From Pristionchus mayeri (taxonomy: Eukaryota; Nematoda; Chromadorea; Rhabditida; Neodiplogasteridae): DNA of 64,000 nt. Made by a program: the position numbers and the translations under genes. Numbering within the stretch: the stretch's first letter is position 1; every line of letters starts with the position of its first letter. Below the pieces are notes generated by a model. It made no database searches, was not told the origin of the DNA, and worked only from the letters and a program-made list of their open reading frames with translations. Below are positions 1 to 12,753 of this stretch, one piece after another. Where the stretch lies: contig BTRK01000001.1 of assembly GCA_036245805.1 (NCBI GenBank), forward strand, positions 27,225,087 to 27,289,086, in the 5' to 3' direction.

Positions 1-79
1 ATTTCAGAATTTCTAATTGCTGAGATTCAAATCTCCTTTGTCTATGTGATTGGCTACTACTAATGGGGATATGCAAATA

Positions 80-1345
80 TCAGGTTGGAACAAAAGTTTT
101 GCACGATTTTCAAATTTTCGTCTCTGTCATGTCCTGCCCTTTATTTTCAAAATCAATTAATATCGCTACCTATATTTGTTGAGTACTTGCATACTCTTTC
201 TATCACACATTAGTAATAACCAAATCATTCGATATTGTGGTCACATTTTAAAGTCAAATTTACTACATTTGAAAACTGAACTTCCTAATTTTGAGGTCTG
301 CATTTTATGGACAGCTGTGATAGAGCACATATCAAGGTATATTTGGAAAGTGTGATGAACAGACATCTTAAAATTGCATGAAAATGGGGATCATCACAAA
401 TGGCATTCCAGAAACTTATGTCATTTTTGATCTCGCGAAAAAAGGGGCTTGGTCTGACTTAGTTGTCTTCAGTGCATAGCCATAGCCGTGAGTCTATCGA
501 TCACAAATGCATTTAAACTTTAAATACCTTCCATGGAAAGCTCACAATTATTTTCATGTGGACATACAATGCTTCTATTTAAAAAATGCAATATTGCATA
601 CTCAGATACTGATATTGGGGTGTCGAAATTGATGGTTCAATGAATGGCATGTTTCCAGCATACAAGGAAGCTTAGACTTTATATGGTTAACTGAACAAGC
701 AGCTCTTACTCTATCACTTATTCGCTTGACCGATTCAGGAGATAGCTTCCTTTTGAGGAGATCGACTCGAACAATGTACACCGAAATTCAATATTTTGGC
801 TGTGATAACCATGATTCAAAATTTCAGAAAATATAAATTTTCTAGGAGTGGAAAAGAGTATGCTCCAGAATTTCTTTATGTCATAAAGCCCCAATGTACT
901 TTATGTATAAGCACTTAAGATCAAGCCAGCATAATTGATTGTCGAGGCAATAACAGTGATCAATTGAGTAACGTTACTTCGCGAATGTTGGAATTTAATG
1001 GTCTGTAAACCTTGCTAAATCGAAGCAACCACTAGATCCCATATAGTTTCGGAAAGTACAACCAACGGGCTTGTCATTCCACTATATGTGATTAAACAAA
1101 GCTTTGTTCTGTTAGAATAAGAGCATGACAAACAAATATGTATGCATCGTGAATATTTCACTTTTAGCGAAACCGTAATTTCTCGCGCACCCTGAACGTG
1201 GGATTTGATTCGAAGATGTGAATATAATGAACAAGTATTCCCCAAATATATGCTATCCAGTCAGGTCGTGATGATTCAAGTGAAGCATTTTAGGCGAGCT
1301 CAAACTTCATGGTCGAAATCGTGCAAAACTTTTGTTCCAACCTAA
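80..1345. mobile_element. Mariner-like DNA element, apparently non-autonomous
   Basis: About 29 bp at the left end (from 82) and the right end (to 1342) are inverted copies containing AGGTTGGAACAAAAG and TTTTGCACGATTT. The element is flanked by TA on both sides (78-79 and 1346-1347), as expected for Tc1/mariner insertion. The terminal AGGTTG..CAAAAGTTTTG resembles known mariner ends. The length of 1266 bp is also typical of mariners, but I found no readable transposase or DDD motifs inside. It is either a decayed copy or a non-autonomous passenger. It lies downstream of gene A. Confidence 0.55.
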
Positions 1346-1565
1346 TACTTACTTCGTTGGCACATATTATCGGAATTTCGGCCAGCACGGCCTTCGCCAG
1401 AGGCAGAAACAGAGGTGAAGATGATTCTAAGTTCATCATCTCCTTTGCTGAAAATATTAATTTATTGTTCAGCTCAATTTGTAATATTATTATATCTCAT
1501 GTGCAGCGATACAGCGAAGATGCAATAAAAAAACACCAAATATAATAGAACATAAATAAACATAC

Positions 1566-4500
1566 TTGGAGCACTCATCGTATCCACTGGCTGATTCGTT
1601 TTCAGATAAGTCAAATAGTCCCGTAAATATTTCATAAATGTTTCGACAAGTTCATGACTCTGAAAGATAAAGCGATATTGCGGTGAAATCTGACATAGCA
1701 TAAATCAAACGATCAACAAAAGCTGGATTTTTCGATAAACTTCGATAAACAACAGGTTGGTTTTTATGTGCAAAAAACATTTGGCTAACTGGGAAACGTC
1801 AAGTACACCCCTACCTCTCCCGCTGCAATTGGATCGGTACTCATAGTGCTTTCCATTGCGGTAATCTGCGGAGACGTGGTTTCTAGTTTCTGGGAAAAAT
1901 GGATAAGCCATAATAGCTCACTATCAATATCACATGCTATGCAATTTTTAATTTTTAAACTTGATAAAGGTATTCGAATTTACTCACGGATCTACTCATG
2001 GAGTCGAATGGATTCTCCCCGTGTTTCTTTCTCAGTTCACCCAGTTCCGTAAACGAAGAATCGCATTCTCGTCTAATTTTTACGTCATCCTGTGAAATAA
2101 AGTGTGATAAACATGGCAGTTCTATAACACAAAATATTTACGGTAACATTGAAGCAAGTCCTGCCAGTTATATTTTATTGACCTTGAAGCATCCCTTCGA
2201 GTACCAGGCATCCATCGCTTCCCGAGTACAAGGACCGTATTCTTTTCCGTTCGGGTCAAGGTAGAAGAATTTCAAGGGCTTCGAAGAAGTAGGCTTCAAA
2301 ATTCAAATAAGTTTTCAAAGAAAGAAATGAAAGAAAGTTAGAGAGTTTTCAAAGAAAGTTTTCAAAGAAATGTTTGCCCAAAAATCTTTCATGATGTTAT
2401 AAAACTCACTTGATCAAAAAATGCACCCAGATCCATCTTGAAAGGTATATCTGCATCTGCAATGAATTAAAGTAGCTTGAATGGTTTTGCCGGGGTGTTT
2501 TTTCAAGATAATGGTACTACGCTACTATTGCAAGCCAGCTTGAACTGTTGCAAAGGTTCGTGATGCAACGGGATACACGAAACTTTTTGAGCCTTATAGA
2601 GCAAAACCCGGTTTGATTTTGACCTGACAGATAGTTGAATTCACAGACATACATCCTGAGTTATCTTACTAACTCCTTTAAAAATATATCACCATTCACT
2701 GCTTTTCCATCGGGGAAAGAAGAATCACACTTGTGAAGTAACATTTCTTCCTGTGAATGAATAGTTAATCCTATTTAGCAATGTATATGACAATTACCCA
2801 AAAAATTCTTAAAAATTAATCGATTTTAAATCTTACTCACTTTCAAATATCCCATTGATTGCAACGCTTTCACAGCATTCCATTCAAGAGTTCTCTTGAT
2901 TCCTTCCGGATCAATGTACGAGATTGTTGACGTTTCTACCGGATAACTCTGAAAAAAATAGTATTTCCTATCCGTGTTGGTTGTGGAATTGCTAAATCAT
3001 TTAAAATTTATTTTTAGTTCATAATCATTAATATAGAATCTGTTGTTCTTCGTGTATAGTCCCTACAATTCCTAATATTGCTACGAAAATATTATAAACA
3101 CAACTCACTTTATTCAAAATTAAAGTTAGCTCGGTCTTCCCATATAACTCTATGAATTTAGTTAATTCTTCTGAAAATTTAGTTTTATCATTTTAGCAAA
3201 AATATAGAAGTACAAAATTCACCATTCATTGCTGCTGCATGCTCTTGATTCAAAGGATCGGAGCTGCTTTCACTGCCTGAGGGAATCTGCTGCAAAACGT
3301 GAAAATTAATAATTGATTTTAGCGATGCTGTCAAGTTCCCTTCGTGCTTCACTTCTCTTACTATAATCTCATAACCACAACAAACCTCCTCATATTCGCA
3401 TGGCAAGGATGTTTCTTTCTCGGATTCTTCTTCCGATGCATTCTGGAAAAATCGATAAATCAATAAGAATTTTAGATTGAAACCCATAACATCTTCTGAT
3501 TTTTCATCTAACGGATTCGGTTGGCTGACCTCGTCAAGCTGTTTCTCTCCTGCGGGAATAGTCTCTTCGCCTATGATCGATTCATCATCAGCGTGCCCAG
3601 CTTTGAATCGCTGATGAGTAATATTTTGTTTTGTAATCTCATATTTCTTTGCAAATCCTGGCAAATCGATCTACTCACAGTCATCTCCCCATCAATGTAC
3701 TCATTGATATCACGCTGCATGTGCTCAAGAGAAGTCTGAAAATATAGAAATACGTGTTGTTCTTAGAGATCGCAAATGTAGATTTTCGATCTCGATGCTC
3801 ACAATCATTACCACATACACTCACCATTTTCAGCTCGTCAAATTCCTTCTGCACTTGTTGGAGAGCTCTCTCAGTGATTTTTACCTGATTCACCATCGTT
3901 TCCGAAATCTGCCAAATAAATGTTTTTCGTAAGCTCTTCGATTATGCTAATTACCTTATTGACTGACTTGATGCTGTCGAGAATACGCATTTGCGATGAT
4001 TTTAATGTAGATATTGCCCCTGAAAACGGCTCTTTATCAGCGTTGGAGAACAGAATTTCGAATGAATAATCATTGCGTCGATGGCAACTATGTGAATGCT
4101 AAGAATCAAAATGTTGCTCTCTCAATTTTGCACTTTCTTGTCGTTCAACTATTCAATAGTAAGCTAAATTCAGTTGCCAGTTGCCTTCTGACCTTGAATA
4201 AAGAGATCCTCACCATTCACAGAATCGTCCGTTTCCTTCTGCTGTTCAATCAAATTTTCCAACTTTTGATTGTTTCGATCGCATTTGATTTTTACAGTCG
4301 ATATTTCCTGAGGAAACGTGTATTCAGTAAAGAAATAATGTTATCGCTAAAGGATAAAATTGTTTTCCCTAGAACGAATTTGAAATAATTCTGATATTCA
4401 TACGAGATTTTACCTTCTTGATTGAAGCCAAACTTTCTTCTTGCTTGGCCACTTTCTTTTCGATTTCCACAATTTTATTTTGCTGCGGATTATCTTTCCC

Positions 4501-5591
4501 ATTAGAAAGTGCATCCACCAGCTTCTTTTGGAGGCGATCGACAATGGACGTCTAGGCAACATTCAAATTCTTTGTGGCTTTGCTTTCAGAAGTGTTTTAG
4601 GTCCTGATCAGTATGGTGCAAAATTTACAAAGTATTATTTTCGCTATAAACTTGCAAATGCACAGTTTCATGTTCTCACCTCAAATAAGGGTGCAATCTG
4701 ATTTTGGATAAGATCTGTAATTTCCTCCCTTTTCCAATTCCATGGCTCATTGAACGATGTGGTCAGTGATTCGACTTTCTTCAACAAAGAATTACAATTC
4801 CCTACACTTCAAAAAGGTTAGACATACTTGCTTAAGTAATTGAACATCCTGTTCAAGTTGCTTGCATCGGTTCACATTCTCTTTCGAGAAATGAAAAGGA
4901 AGGTTGTGGTCATTTGGATCGATCAATTCGTCTGTAATTTTTTTAAATGACATTCCAAAAACGCTCTAAGGGACGATAAACCCAAACTGCCCATCCTAGA
5001 ACCACTGAGTCTTCAACACCATGGCTCGGTGCACAATGCTTACCCAAATTCCGCAGCTGTTCCTTGTCCCATTGTTCACGAACCGAGATCTGAGAGTGAC
5101 CACATGTTACACCATGTATACTGTCAACTGACGAGACTAGACTTTTTGTCACTTCCTACCAGCTGGGAACTCTGAGCAAAGAAAGAGAAAGGAAGAGTGA
5201 TCGATGTAACACAACCGGCAAGGGAACAGGAAGAATCTCTAGATACCCATGACGTAATAGTTGCAAATAATTAGAGGAAAAAAACACGATGGAATTCACC
5301 CGGAATATCACTTCCGAGGTTAGGCTTTCACTTGCGCCAACGGTGAATTCAGTGACTGGCCCACTGAAAAGATCAATATTTACCTGGTGTATTTTGAAAA
5401 AATAGCTACAATTTACAGCTAAATATTTTCAACCCGTGCAATTTTCGCCACCTTTCACAAACAGCAGAAGCTAGCTTAACGATTGCATAGAATTACGTTA
5501 ATTAGATCAACTAAAAATAGTTGCAACTAAAATCTCATCAAAATACTCACTAGGCTTTGTCATCTATGCCGATATAGAAGCTCTTAGACAT
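1566..5591 (-). CDS. Gene A: GYF-domain coiled-coil protein (3' end not resolved)
   Basis: Spliced minus-strand gene; first exon 5591-5551 starts MSKSFYIGIDDK, with a TTTCAG acceptor upstream (likely spliced-leader site). The next exons complete a degenerate N-terminal GYF-like domain (YGPVTEF; the usual W..GYF is missing). Coiled-coil exons follow near 4931-4852, 4790-4690 (contains NEPWNW), 4530-4420, 4303-4215, 4020-3960, 3910-3830 and 3735-3680, then acidic linkers at 3660-3225. A second GYF-like unit is at 2940-2660 (ISYIDPEGIKR, lacking GPF). A third, canonical one is at about 2276-2000 (FYLDPNGKEYGP, then FTELGELRKKHGENPF). A distal exon at 1659-1566 (ELVETFMKYLRDYL) matches the RLF-type exon of genes B, C and F. 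I could not trace zinc-finger exons; the 3' end may be lost or lie before 1566. Exon edges are hand-called. Confidence 0.7.
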
Positions 5592-6218
5592 TGTTGTGTA
5601 GGCGAATCATGAATTACTGCACCTGAAAGTTTGTTTCCATCGCTAAATATATGGTTACACATCAAACTAGTAGATATGGAAATCGGGAATGAGGAAATAT
5701 AGATAGTAAATGTAATTATAATAGGAAAAAGTGCACTTTTACCCAACTAGCGCCAATATAAACAAGAACGCGAACGGCGCGCGATTGATTGCAACTCTGG
5801 CCACGCCCACTCATCTTCCATTGCGAATTAAAGCAAAGAAATGGGGTTACGATTGATTTCGTGTTTAAAGCTGGCGATTGCTCCACGTTTAGTCTGTTCT
5901 CGAAAGGACTGTTATCTAGATCGGTTGGGCAAAAGGGAGAGTTTTCTAAGAGAGGAGACTTTCACTCCCCCTTGATCACTCAGCCTGAGATAAAGATCTC
6001 TTCCGTCCTGTCTTCCCATACACATTTCAAGAGTGGGTTCAAATGTCACCCAACAATAGAAATGTCGATCAGATAGAAACAGTATTTTCTTCATTTACTA
6101 AAATCGTGCGAATGCTTCTACGCATTCTTATCAGAAAATTTTTTTAAATTAATTCCGGACAATGTTTTCAAATGTCCCGAGTTATTGCTTCCAGCGAATC
6201 GAAAATCCTGACAATAAA
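5592..6218. other. Intergenic, gene A promoter side
   Basis: Sequence between the gene A start and the hairpin at 6219. An ACTTTCAG acceptor lies about 35 bases upstream of the gene A ATG. I see no convincing exon elsewhere; short ORFs here have no recognisable motif. Confidence 0.5.
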
Positions 6219-6313
6219 GGAGCAATGGTCTGACTCTCGACAGTTTGCACGCTCTCTCGCCGGTCAGAGAGACGAGGGAGCGTGCAAACTGAAGAGAGTT
6301 AGACCATTGCTCC
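6219..6313. repeat. Short palindromic hairpin (MITE-like)
   Basis: The arms GGAGCAATGGTCT and AGACCATTGCTCC close a 95 bp hairpin. A second nested pair (CAGTTTGCACGCTC and GAGCGTGCAAACTG) sits inside around CTCTCTCGCCGGTC. Similarly built hairpins with a CTCTCTCG..CCGGTC centre occur near 34630 and 55564. It lies between genes B and A. Confidence 0.75.
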
Positions 6314-6488
6314 AATAAAGCAATGCCAACTTGCTCATTTTCTGATCAAATGTTCATTTCCATGCTGCCAACTGCTTTAGCGATGAAATATTTATTTTAT
6401 CAATGTGATATGTGATTGAAAGCGGTAAGTTGCATCGTGTAATAGGATTATCATTATAGAGAAGAGATTTGAAGATCTCTTGCTTGAT

Positions 6489-9400
6489 CTACGCCGTCCA
6501 TTCATTATTCCAGTAGTTGCTGCCCTTCCAGATCTTGATGAACAGGGTGAATGAGGATGAATCCTGGAAATATTTTATTCGTTTTCTGGTGATTATCCTA
6601 ATAAAAGTCCACCATGGCTTCTTCCAAATATTATTTTTTTCACTCGAAAGGCGGGTGAGCAAGACAGATTTTAATGGATGGACGCTGTTATCCACTGTTA
6701 CTCACCAGCAGTCCATGGTTGTATGAAGTCATGTGCTGGAAGTAGTCATCGGCGCTCTCGAAGATCGCCCTGCACGATCCACACGCGGGAATCTGAAATA
6801 ATATATTACCACCTCTCTATTTCCCAGAAAAAAAATTTAATGGAGGAAAACCATGATAAATACAGGCTCTCATTAGGTTTGATTCACACACTTCATTAAG
6901 AAAAAGCTGCCTAACACTTCAAGTGATACTGCAAAGCCTACCTTTCCTCTGAATAGTTTATCAAATTCTGCTGTGGCCTTTTTCACGTTCTTCTTGCACT
7001 CGAGGAAGGCGCGAATATTCGCAGCCAGTTCCTTGTTGTACTCGGCAGTTTTCGGCTCGTTCACCATTTGCACTGGGCGACCATTAGCTGGGAAATTATA
7101 TTTAAAAACTTTTTATATCTAATTTTTAAATTAGTATACATATGTATCATTTCTCATTCAAAGTATCGCAATGTTTCTTCCATTTGGTTCACAAATTTCT
7201 TCAAAAAACTACCTTTTCTGTGGTTATCGAAGTTGCGCTTGAAAGCGGGCATTTTAGCCATGATATCGCTCGCGAATTTGATCATAAAGTCAATGTCAGG
7301 ACGATAGAGGGATAGAGGGAGACGATAGAGGGATTAAATATATGGAAATATTATTTTTTATTTTCTTTCTCTAATATTGGTGTTCTATATTGATCTGACC
7401 TTGAAATTCTCGACATGCGAATCGTCAATGAGGTGGAACAACAGATGGCGGGGATTCGTAATCGTGAAATCGCAAGCACTACAGTAGATCGTCTGAAGAT
7501 TATAGTATCAGCTCATATTGTAATTATCATATTGGCACGTTGATTCAATTCTGTGCTGAATGAATTCGCTAACATCACCTTCCTAAAAAATTTTATCTAC
7601 AGGCCAGTAACTCGTCGTTTTTCTCAACATATTACCGCACCTCACGAGCCAGTCGGCGAATCTCTTCCATCAACGAGATCGACATGCACTTGTAGTGAAG
7701 CGATTCTCGATCAGAGCAAGAAAGAAGGAATCTGTCCATTTCCTCTGAAATCACACCATGTTTCTTCTTTATCCTTAGCCAATTCCGTTATCATTTAAAT
7801 ATTACCAAAATCGAATCCAGCCCTGTTCGACTTCAGTTCGCCAAAATCGCCCGAATCAAGAGCGGCGCAGTAAATACGCAGAAGATCAACGAATTTGCGC
7901 ATGAAGAGACCAGACTGCTCTGCCTAAAACTTCCAAATTTGAATTTTTTTTAAATTTATAGTGTTGTCTTGGACAGTTAAAGGAGGAGTAAATGCAAACG
8001 CGCGCCCGGTTGGAATATGTTTCACCTAGGGACGCACTCTCTTCAAGTCGCGTGCTATCTCGCCCCTTCCCTGAGCTTTCCTTGATCTGGCTCCCAGCCA
8101 ACTAGCTATAACTCTGTTAGGAATGGAGATATCAATGTGAAATTTCGGAGCTTCTTATCGTTGTGGCAGGCGAGCATTCTACCACTGATTCTCTATTCTC
8201 TATTCTCTATTCTAGCGCTCGTGATGGGCGGTCGTCCCTGACCCCGCTCTTTTCCGACCTAGTTTGGGGAATCCTCTCCCGTCAGCTTGGGCAACCCGGA
8301 GAGTATCGCCTACTTGGTACACTTCAAGAGGAGGAGCACGGACGGATTCCCATCGTCTCGAGTGATCTACCGTCAAGAAAGCCTCGCTCAAGTCTGCGTT
8401 GTGAGTTCCTAACCGGCGCAAGTCAGGTGTTCGGCGGCAGGATGATCTACTTCGATGCTCAACGGAGATCCGTCACGATCGTCCCTACAGTTGACCAGAG
8501 AAGCCAAAGAAGATCCCATCCATTGACCTAACGACGCTCTGATACCGAAGATCCCAATTCCATCCACACCGAAGTCACCCTCCTGCAGGACCATTGTGCC
8601 TGACGTCAGGATAAATATGAAATATTATCGTTGTGGAGCTCTAGGCAGTGCATATCATAGCTTCAAAAATTGAATTTTGAGTTTACTCCTCCTTTAATGG
8701 CTCACAATTGTAATAGCTGGCTTCGCTTGCTCAACGGAAATCTCCTTTTCTTCTTCCTCCTCCTCTTCTTCACTATCAGAAAACTCACGACAGATCGCAT
8801 CCCAATTTTTGAGCTGAGAAACCTGCTTCTGAAATGGAATTCATAACTTTTAAATTATCTTCAACATTGAAGTTTTACTCACCTGTTTTACTTCAGGTGC
8901 TGACTTATCTTTCTTGGCAACGATAGCTACAGTGTTCGTATCATTCTGAATAAAATGTTCATTACATGAGAAAATTGTAAAAATATTATCGAAAAAAAAA
9001 TAATTTGTTGAGAGCGCTATGAAGTGTACCTTGTGTTCGACCGCTTTGGGTTCGATGTGTTCAGTTCCAACGGAGGGTTGAGCAGCGCTATCTGCAGGCT
9101 TCTGAAGCAAATCAATTATCAAAACAATTTTAAAATCATTCAATTTATTCATTTCAAAAAGGATTTGTCAAAACTTCTGAAACGATGTTGGAATGCTTAA
9201 ATGTTGTTTCGCTCAGCGAAAGAAAAATTAATGAATGTTCAGAGAATCAGAGGTCATGAACAATTTGCAAAGCTAAGCAACTGCTTAGCATGGACAGTCA
9301 TTTAATAGGCACTCACGGATATATTCATGGAGTAGTCGAAGGGATTCTCCCCATGCTTCTTTCTCAGTTCACCCAGTTCAATGAAAGACGAATCACATTC

Positions 9401-12400
9401 TCGTCGAATTTTGATTTCATTCTGTAAATTTCAGCCAGATTTTAGTTTCGAGAAAAGAACTCCCTGCCAGATTTCGTAAGTACTGACTGTGAAAGATCCC
9501 CTCAAATTCCAGGTTTCCATTGATTCCTGAGTGTAAGGTCCGTATTCGATTCCATTCGGGTCAAGGTAGAAGAAGTTCACCGGCTTCGAAGAAGTAGCCT
9601 TCAAGTTGTAAATACATTTTCAGAGAATACACGCCCAAAAGATCTTCCTTGACGGATATATATTTCAAGATTTCCAAAATTTTTGAATTTTTCTTCGTTT
9701 CAAAACTATTTTATGTCGAAATAAATTAGGTAAAGACCGATATTTTCGGAAATTTACTGTATACGACAGAGCAGGAGCAGCATTTGTCTTCTGATCGTTG
9801 TTTCCACTACCAGATGGAGTCTGCTGAAAGAAATATAGTTCAAGTACTAGCAATGTTTTCCAGATTCATCCATGATTCAAATCGTTTCTCTTATCTCACT
9901 ACTACAACATATCTCCTCATATTCGCAAGACAAGGATGCTTTTTCTAGGACGTTGAGCTTGTACGATATACATGGTAGGATTTTCGGTTGTTACCAATGA
10001 AGTTTAAAGAGTTTTAATGATGAATCCATTTGGTTTGCGATAACTTACATTTTTCATCTTTTCCATTTCCTTCTTCACATCATGCAGATCATTCACAATC
10101 GACTGTAGTTGGCGCGAAGTCGATTCGGCATTCTATAAATAAGATTATGATTAAATGCTCAAAGTAAGAAAATAATAATTTTACAAACCTGTTCGCAAGT
10201 TGTGATACTGTCTCGAATGGTCTTCTCTGACGATCTCAATTCGTCCAGTTGCTTCGCACTACCTGAAAAAATAAAATGGTAATTTCCTTTAGAAAATTAG
10301 ATCATGAATGGAAATTATATTACCATTCACAGAATCCTCCGTTTTCGTTTGTTTCTCCATTAGCTTCTCCAACTTGGAATCATTTCGATCGCATTTTGAA
10401 TTGATTGCAGATATCTCCTGAACAAATTTTCACTCCATTTGGTAAACTAGATGTGGAATACCCATAATTTATTGGATCTATTCGTCCTCATCTATATTTC
10501 ACCCTTGGTTTCACACCTTTTTCATAGACGCCAAGCATTTCTCTTGCTCGTCCACCTTCTTCTTTATCTCTGTCATCTTCTTTTCAAGTTGAGAATTCTC
10601 CGGAGATGGTTCCTTCTTGGTCGACAGCCCGTTCAGCTTCTTGAGAAGATCAGTATGCGACTACAATTTAAAATATTTTTTCCCATAATATTTTAATAGT
10701 TAAAACTGTGCCGTGAATATTTGTGAAACTAAATTGTGAATTGCTGACCTCCACTAGTGACTCTATCTGGCTCTTGAGAGCAGCAATCATTTCCTGATAA
10801 TCTGACTTCTGATTATTGTGCTTCTCATTGCAGGATGTTCGCAGCGATTCGAATTCCTTTTAATAATTGGTGATTTTTTATTATTATGCATATTGATTAA
10901 CACAATTGTATTGGGGTGTCCGGAAAGTTCGTATAATGCTTCGGAAAAAGTCAGTTCGCGATCAAATGCAGTGATTGCGCAATCTGTTTGTCAACAATGT
11001 ATTGCATCATTCTGACGTTGAGTAGTGAGAGGATTTAATCAGTCTCCTAGATGCTACATTGATTCTTGTGATGGACTCCCATCTCTACCTCCGAGCAGTT
11101 TTACTTCATTACTACCGTCTTGGCCGATCCGTGAAGGAGGCCCACTCTGCCCTGGCCCAGTCGGAAGGAGCTGACGCCCCCTCCATACCCTTCTGCTATA
11201 AGTGGATCTCCCGCTTCAAGAAAGGTGAGTTTGGTCTCGATGATCAACCCCGCTCTGGACGCCCTCCCTCCCTCGATCAGCCTTTCGTTCTCCGCATACT
11301 GAAGCGCAAGCCCATGGCCAGTGTGCGTGAGTTGAAGAAGGATACTGGTACTCCCAGATCAACGGTGTCCGATATCCTCCATCGATCTGGGAAGAAGCCG
11401 AAACTCCCACAAGTGATTCCCCATGACCTCTCCCCCGAACAGCTGAAAAATCGTGTTCAAGTCTGTCGGGAATTACTCCATCGCAGATCCAATCTTCGAT
11501 GGGTCAATTCCATCATCGCTACAGATGAGAAGTGGATCACGTACGATAACCCTGTGAGGAGACTGCAATGGGTGGATGCAGATGAGAAGCCCACGCCCGT
11601 CCCGAAGAAGGAAGAGCACGGAAAGAAGGAACTCCTCTGCTTCTAATTCTCAGTGCTCGGTCCCATCTACTGGGAGATCCTCGCCCCTGGCACCAGCATC
11701 AATGCCGACCTCTTCTCTGAACAACTGGAAGATGTCGCGATCAGAGTCCCTCCCAGACTCCTGAATCAGGGCAAAATTCTTCTTCTGATGGACAATGCTC
11801 GCCCACATCGAGCGAAGATGACCCAGAAGAAAATGGACGAGCTGAAGATCGAGAGGATTCCCCATCCACCGTATTCCCCGGATCTCTCCCCATGCGACTA
11901 CCACTGCTTCCGCTCTCTCTCTGACTTCCGCAAAGGAAAGAAGTTCAAGAATCGAGATGAAGTTGTGAGGGCTTTCGTGAACTGGGCGGTCTCGAAGAAA
12001 CCCGCATTCTGGAAGAGAGGAATCGAGACCCTGCCCAATCGCTGGAGGGAGGTAGTGAGAAAGAAGGGGGCATACATTGGTCACTGAGAATTGTAAAGCA
12101 TTGAATAAAAAATAAAAACAAAAAATTATACGAACTTTCCGGACACCCCAATACATAGTTTAACGGAGCGTACCCCCTTCAACTGATTCAATGATTCCTC
12201 CAATTTCTTCTCTCGATCGACCTTATCTTGTGAATTCGGAATGGATGAATGTAGCCATTCAGTACAATCAATTCGTCTGCAAATAGTGTGAATCAGAATA
12301 TCCATGCAAGGCTCTGTAAACAGCTCTAAAACTATTTTCTCAAGTTTTGGGATTTTTTAAAAATGCAACGCGAAATGCTTACCCATGCTGAACATTTGCT

Positions 12401-12753
12401 CGTTGACGTTGAAATGATCACTGTCAGAGATCTGAAAGTTTACACTTTTTAAACTGGATGTTCCTATTTTTTATACGCTCAAAGTTTTAGCTCTATATGC
12501 CGCAGTATACGAAGTGAAAAGAAATATATTTTCAAATTCTTACTTGAAATTGCACTTCAGCGGAGAAATATCCACGAGCGTACCATCTCTGGGCATCGAT
12601 TTGGGAAACAGGTCCACTGAAATGAAACCATGCTTTAGTTTATCAGAAGGATAAAAAATTCTGCTGATGTTGCCGCTACATTAATCTTATCAATAAAGCA
12701 AAATTTGCTCACTAGACGTTGTCGTCCTCTCCGATATAGAAGAGCTTCGACAT
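6489..12753 (-). CDS. Gene B: double-GYF, coiled-coil, two U1-type zinc fingers; possibly frameshifted
   Basis: Starts MSKLFYIGEDDNV at 12753. Exon 2 (about 12618-12548) gives YGPVSQIDAQRWYARGYF, a clear GYF core. Coil exons are near 10860-10750, 10660-10525, 10420-10325, 10265-10190 and 10133-10050. A canonical internal GYF (FYLDPNGIEYGPYT, then FIELGELRKKHGENPF) is split over 9600-9500 and 9425-9317. Then come acidic exons (8828-8715, LKNWDAICREFSDSEEEE), an RLF-type exon (7925-7815), zinc finger 1 (7497-7400, CSACDF..HLIDDSH), EPKTAEY exon (7066-6943), zinc finger 2 (6788-6705, CGSCRAIFES..H) and last exon DSSSFTLFIKIWKG..YW ending at 6489. Both fingers are C-x2-C-x12-H-x5-H. Odd: exon 4 (12293-12180) changes frame between the HPF and VDREKK parts, so the gene may be inactive or the base call wrong. 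A mariner and a TTAA element lie in introns. Confidence 0.75.
7981..8693. mobile_element. TTAA-flanked element (piggyBac-like, non-autonomous)
   Basis: The inverted ends AGGAGGAGTAAA (7981) and TTTACTCCTCCT (ending 8693) are immediately flanked by TTAA on both sides (7977-7980 and 8694-8697). Exact TTAA target duplication is the hallmark of piggyBac-type insertion. At 713 bp it is too short for a piggyBac transposase, and the 122-codon plus-strand ORF at 8163 shows no transposase motif. It lies in an intron of gene B, just after an exon whose donor is GTGAGC, so it need not disrupt the protein. Confidence 0.7.
10911..12151 (+). mobile_element. Mariner transposon, copy 1
   Basis: Inverted ends begin TTGGGGTGTCCGGAAAGTTC at 10911 and end in the complement at 12151. 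TA lies on both sides (10909-10910 and 12152-12153), so both ends are intact. The 1241 bp element sits in a gene B intron, opposite to that gene, at the place where coil exons 4 and 5 would join. It carries a transposase broken by one nonsense codon. Copy 2 at 43046-44285 is nearly identical, so both insertions look recent. Confidence 0.95.
11071..12087 (+). pseudogene. Mariner transposase with one in-frame stop
   Basis: The frame runs from MDSHLYLRAV at 11071 to GAYIGH at 12087, 338 codons plus stop. A TAA at 11644-11646 replaces a TTC present in the intact copy at 43108-44124 (within LLCFFFS). The N-terminal paired-type helix-turn-helix region and the catalytic blocks ATDEKW, MDNARPH and YSPDLSPCDYH are otherwise present, with 34 residues between the second and third Asp (a D,D34D mariner). 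The first Asp is before the stop and the other two after it, so no functional enzyme is expected without readthrough. The upstream TTGATTCTTGTG is less likely to be the start than the ATG at 11071. Confidence 0.93.

Noticed and set aside
8163..8531. 122-codon ORF inside the TTAA element
   Set aside because: G/C-rich interior of a short non-autonomous element; overlapped by ORFs on the other strand and no piggyBac motif.
11650..12156. Minus-strand 168-codon ORF across the mariner
   Set aside because: Antisense shadow of the transposase, also present over copy 2 at 43111-43545.
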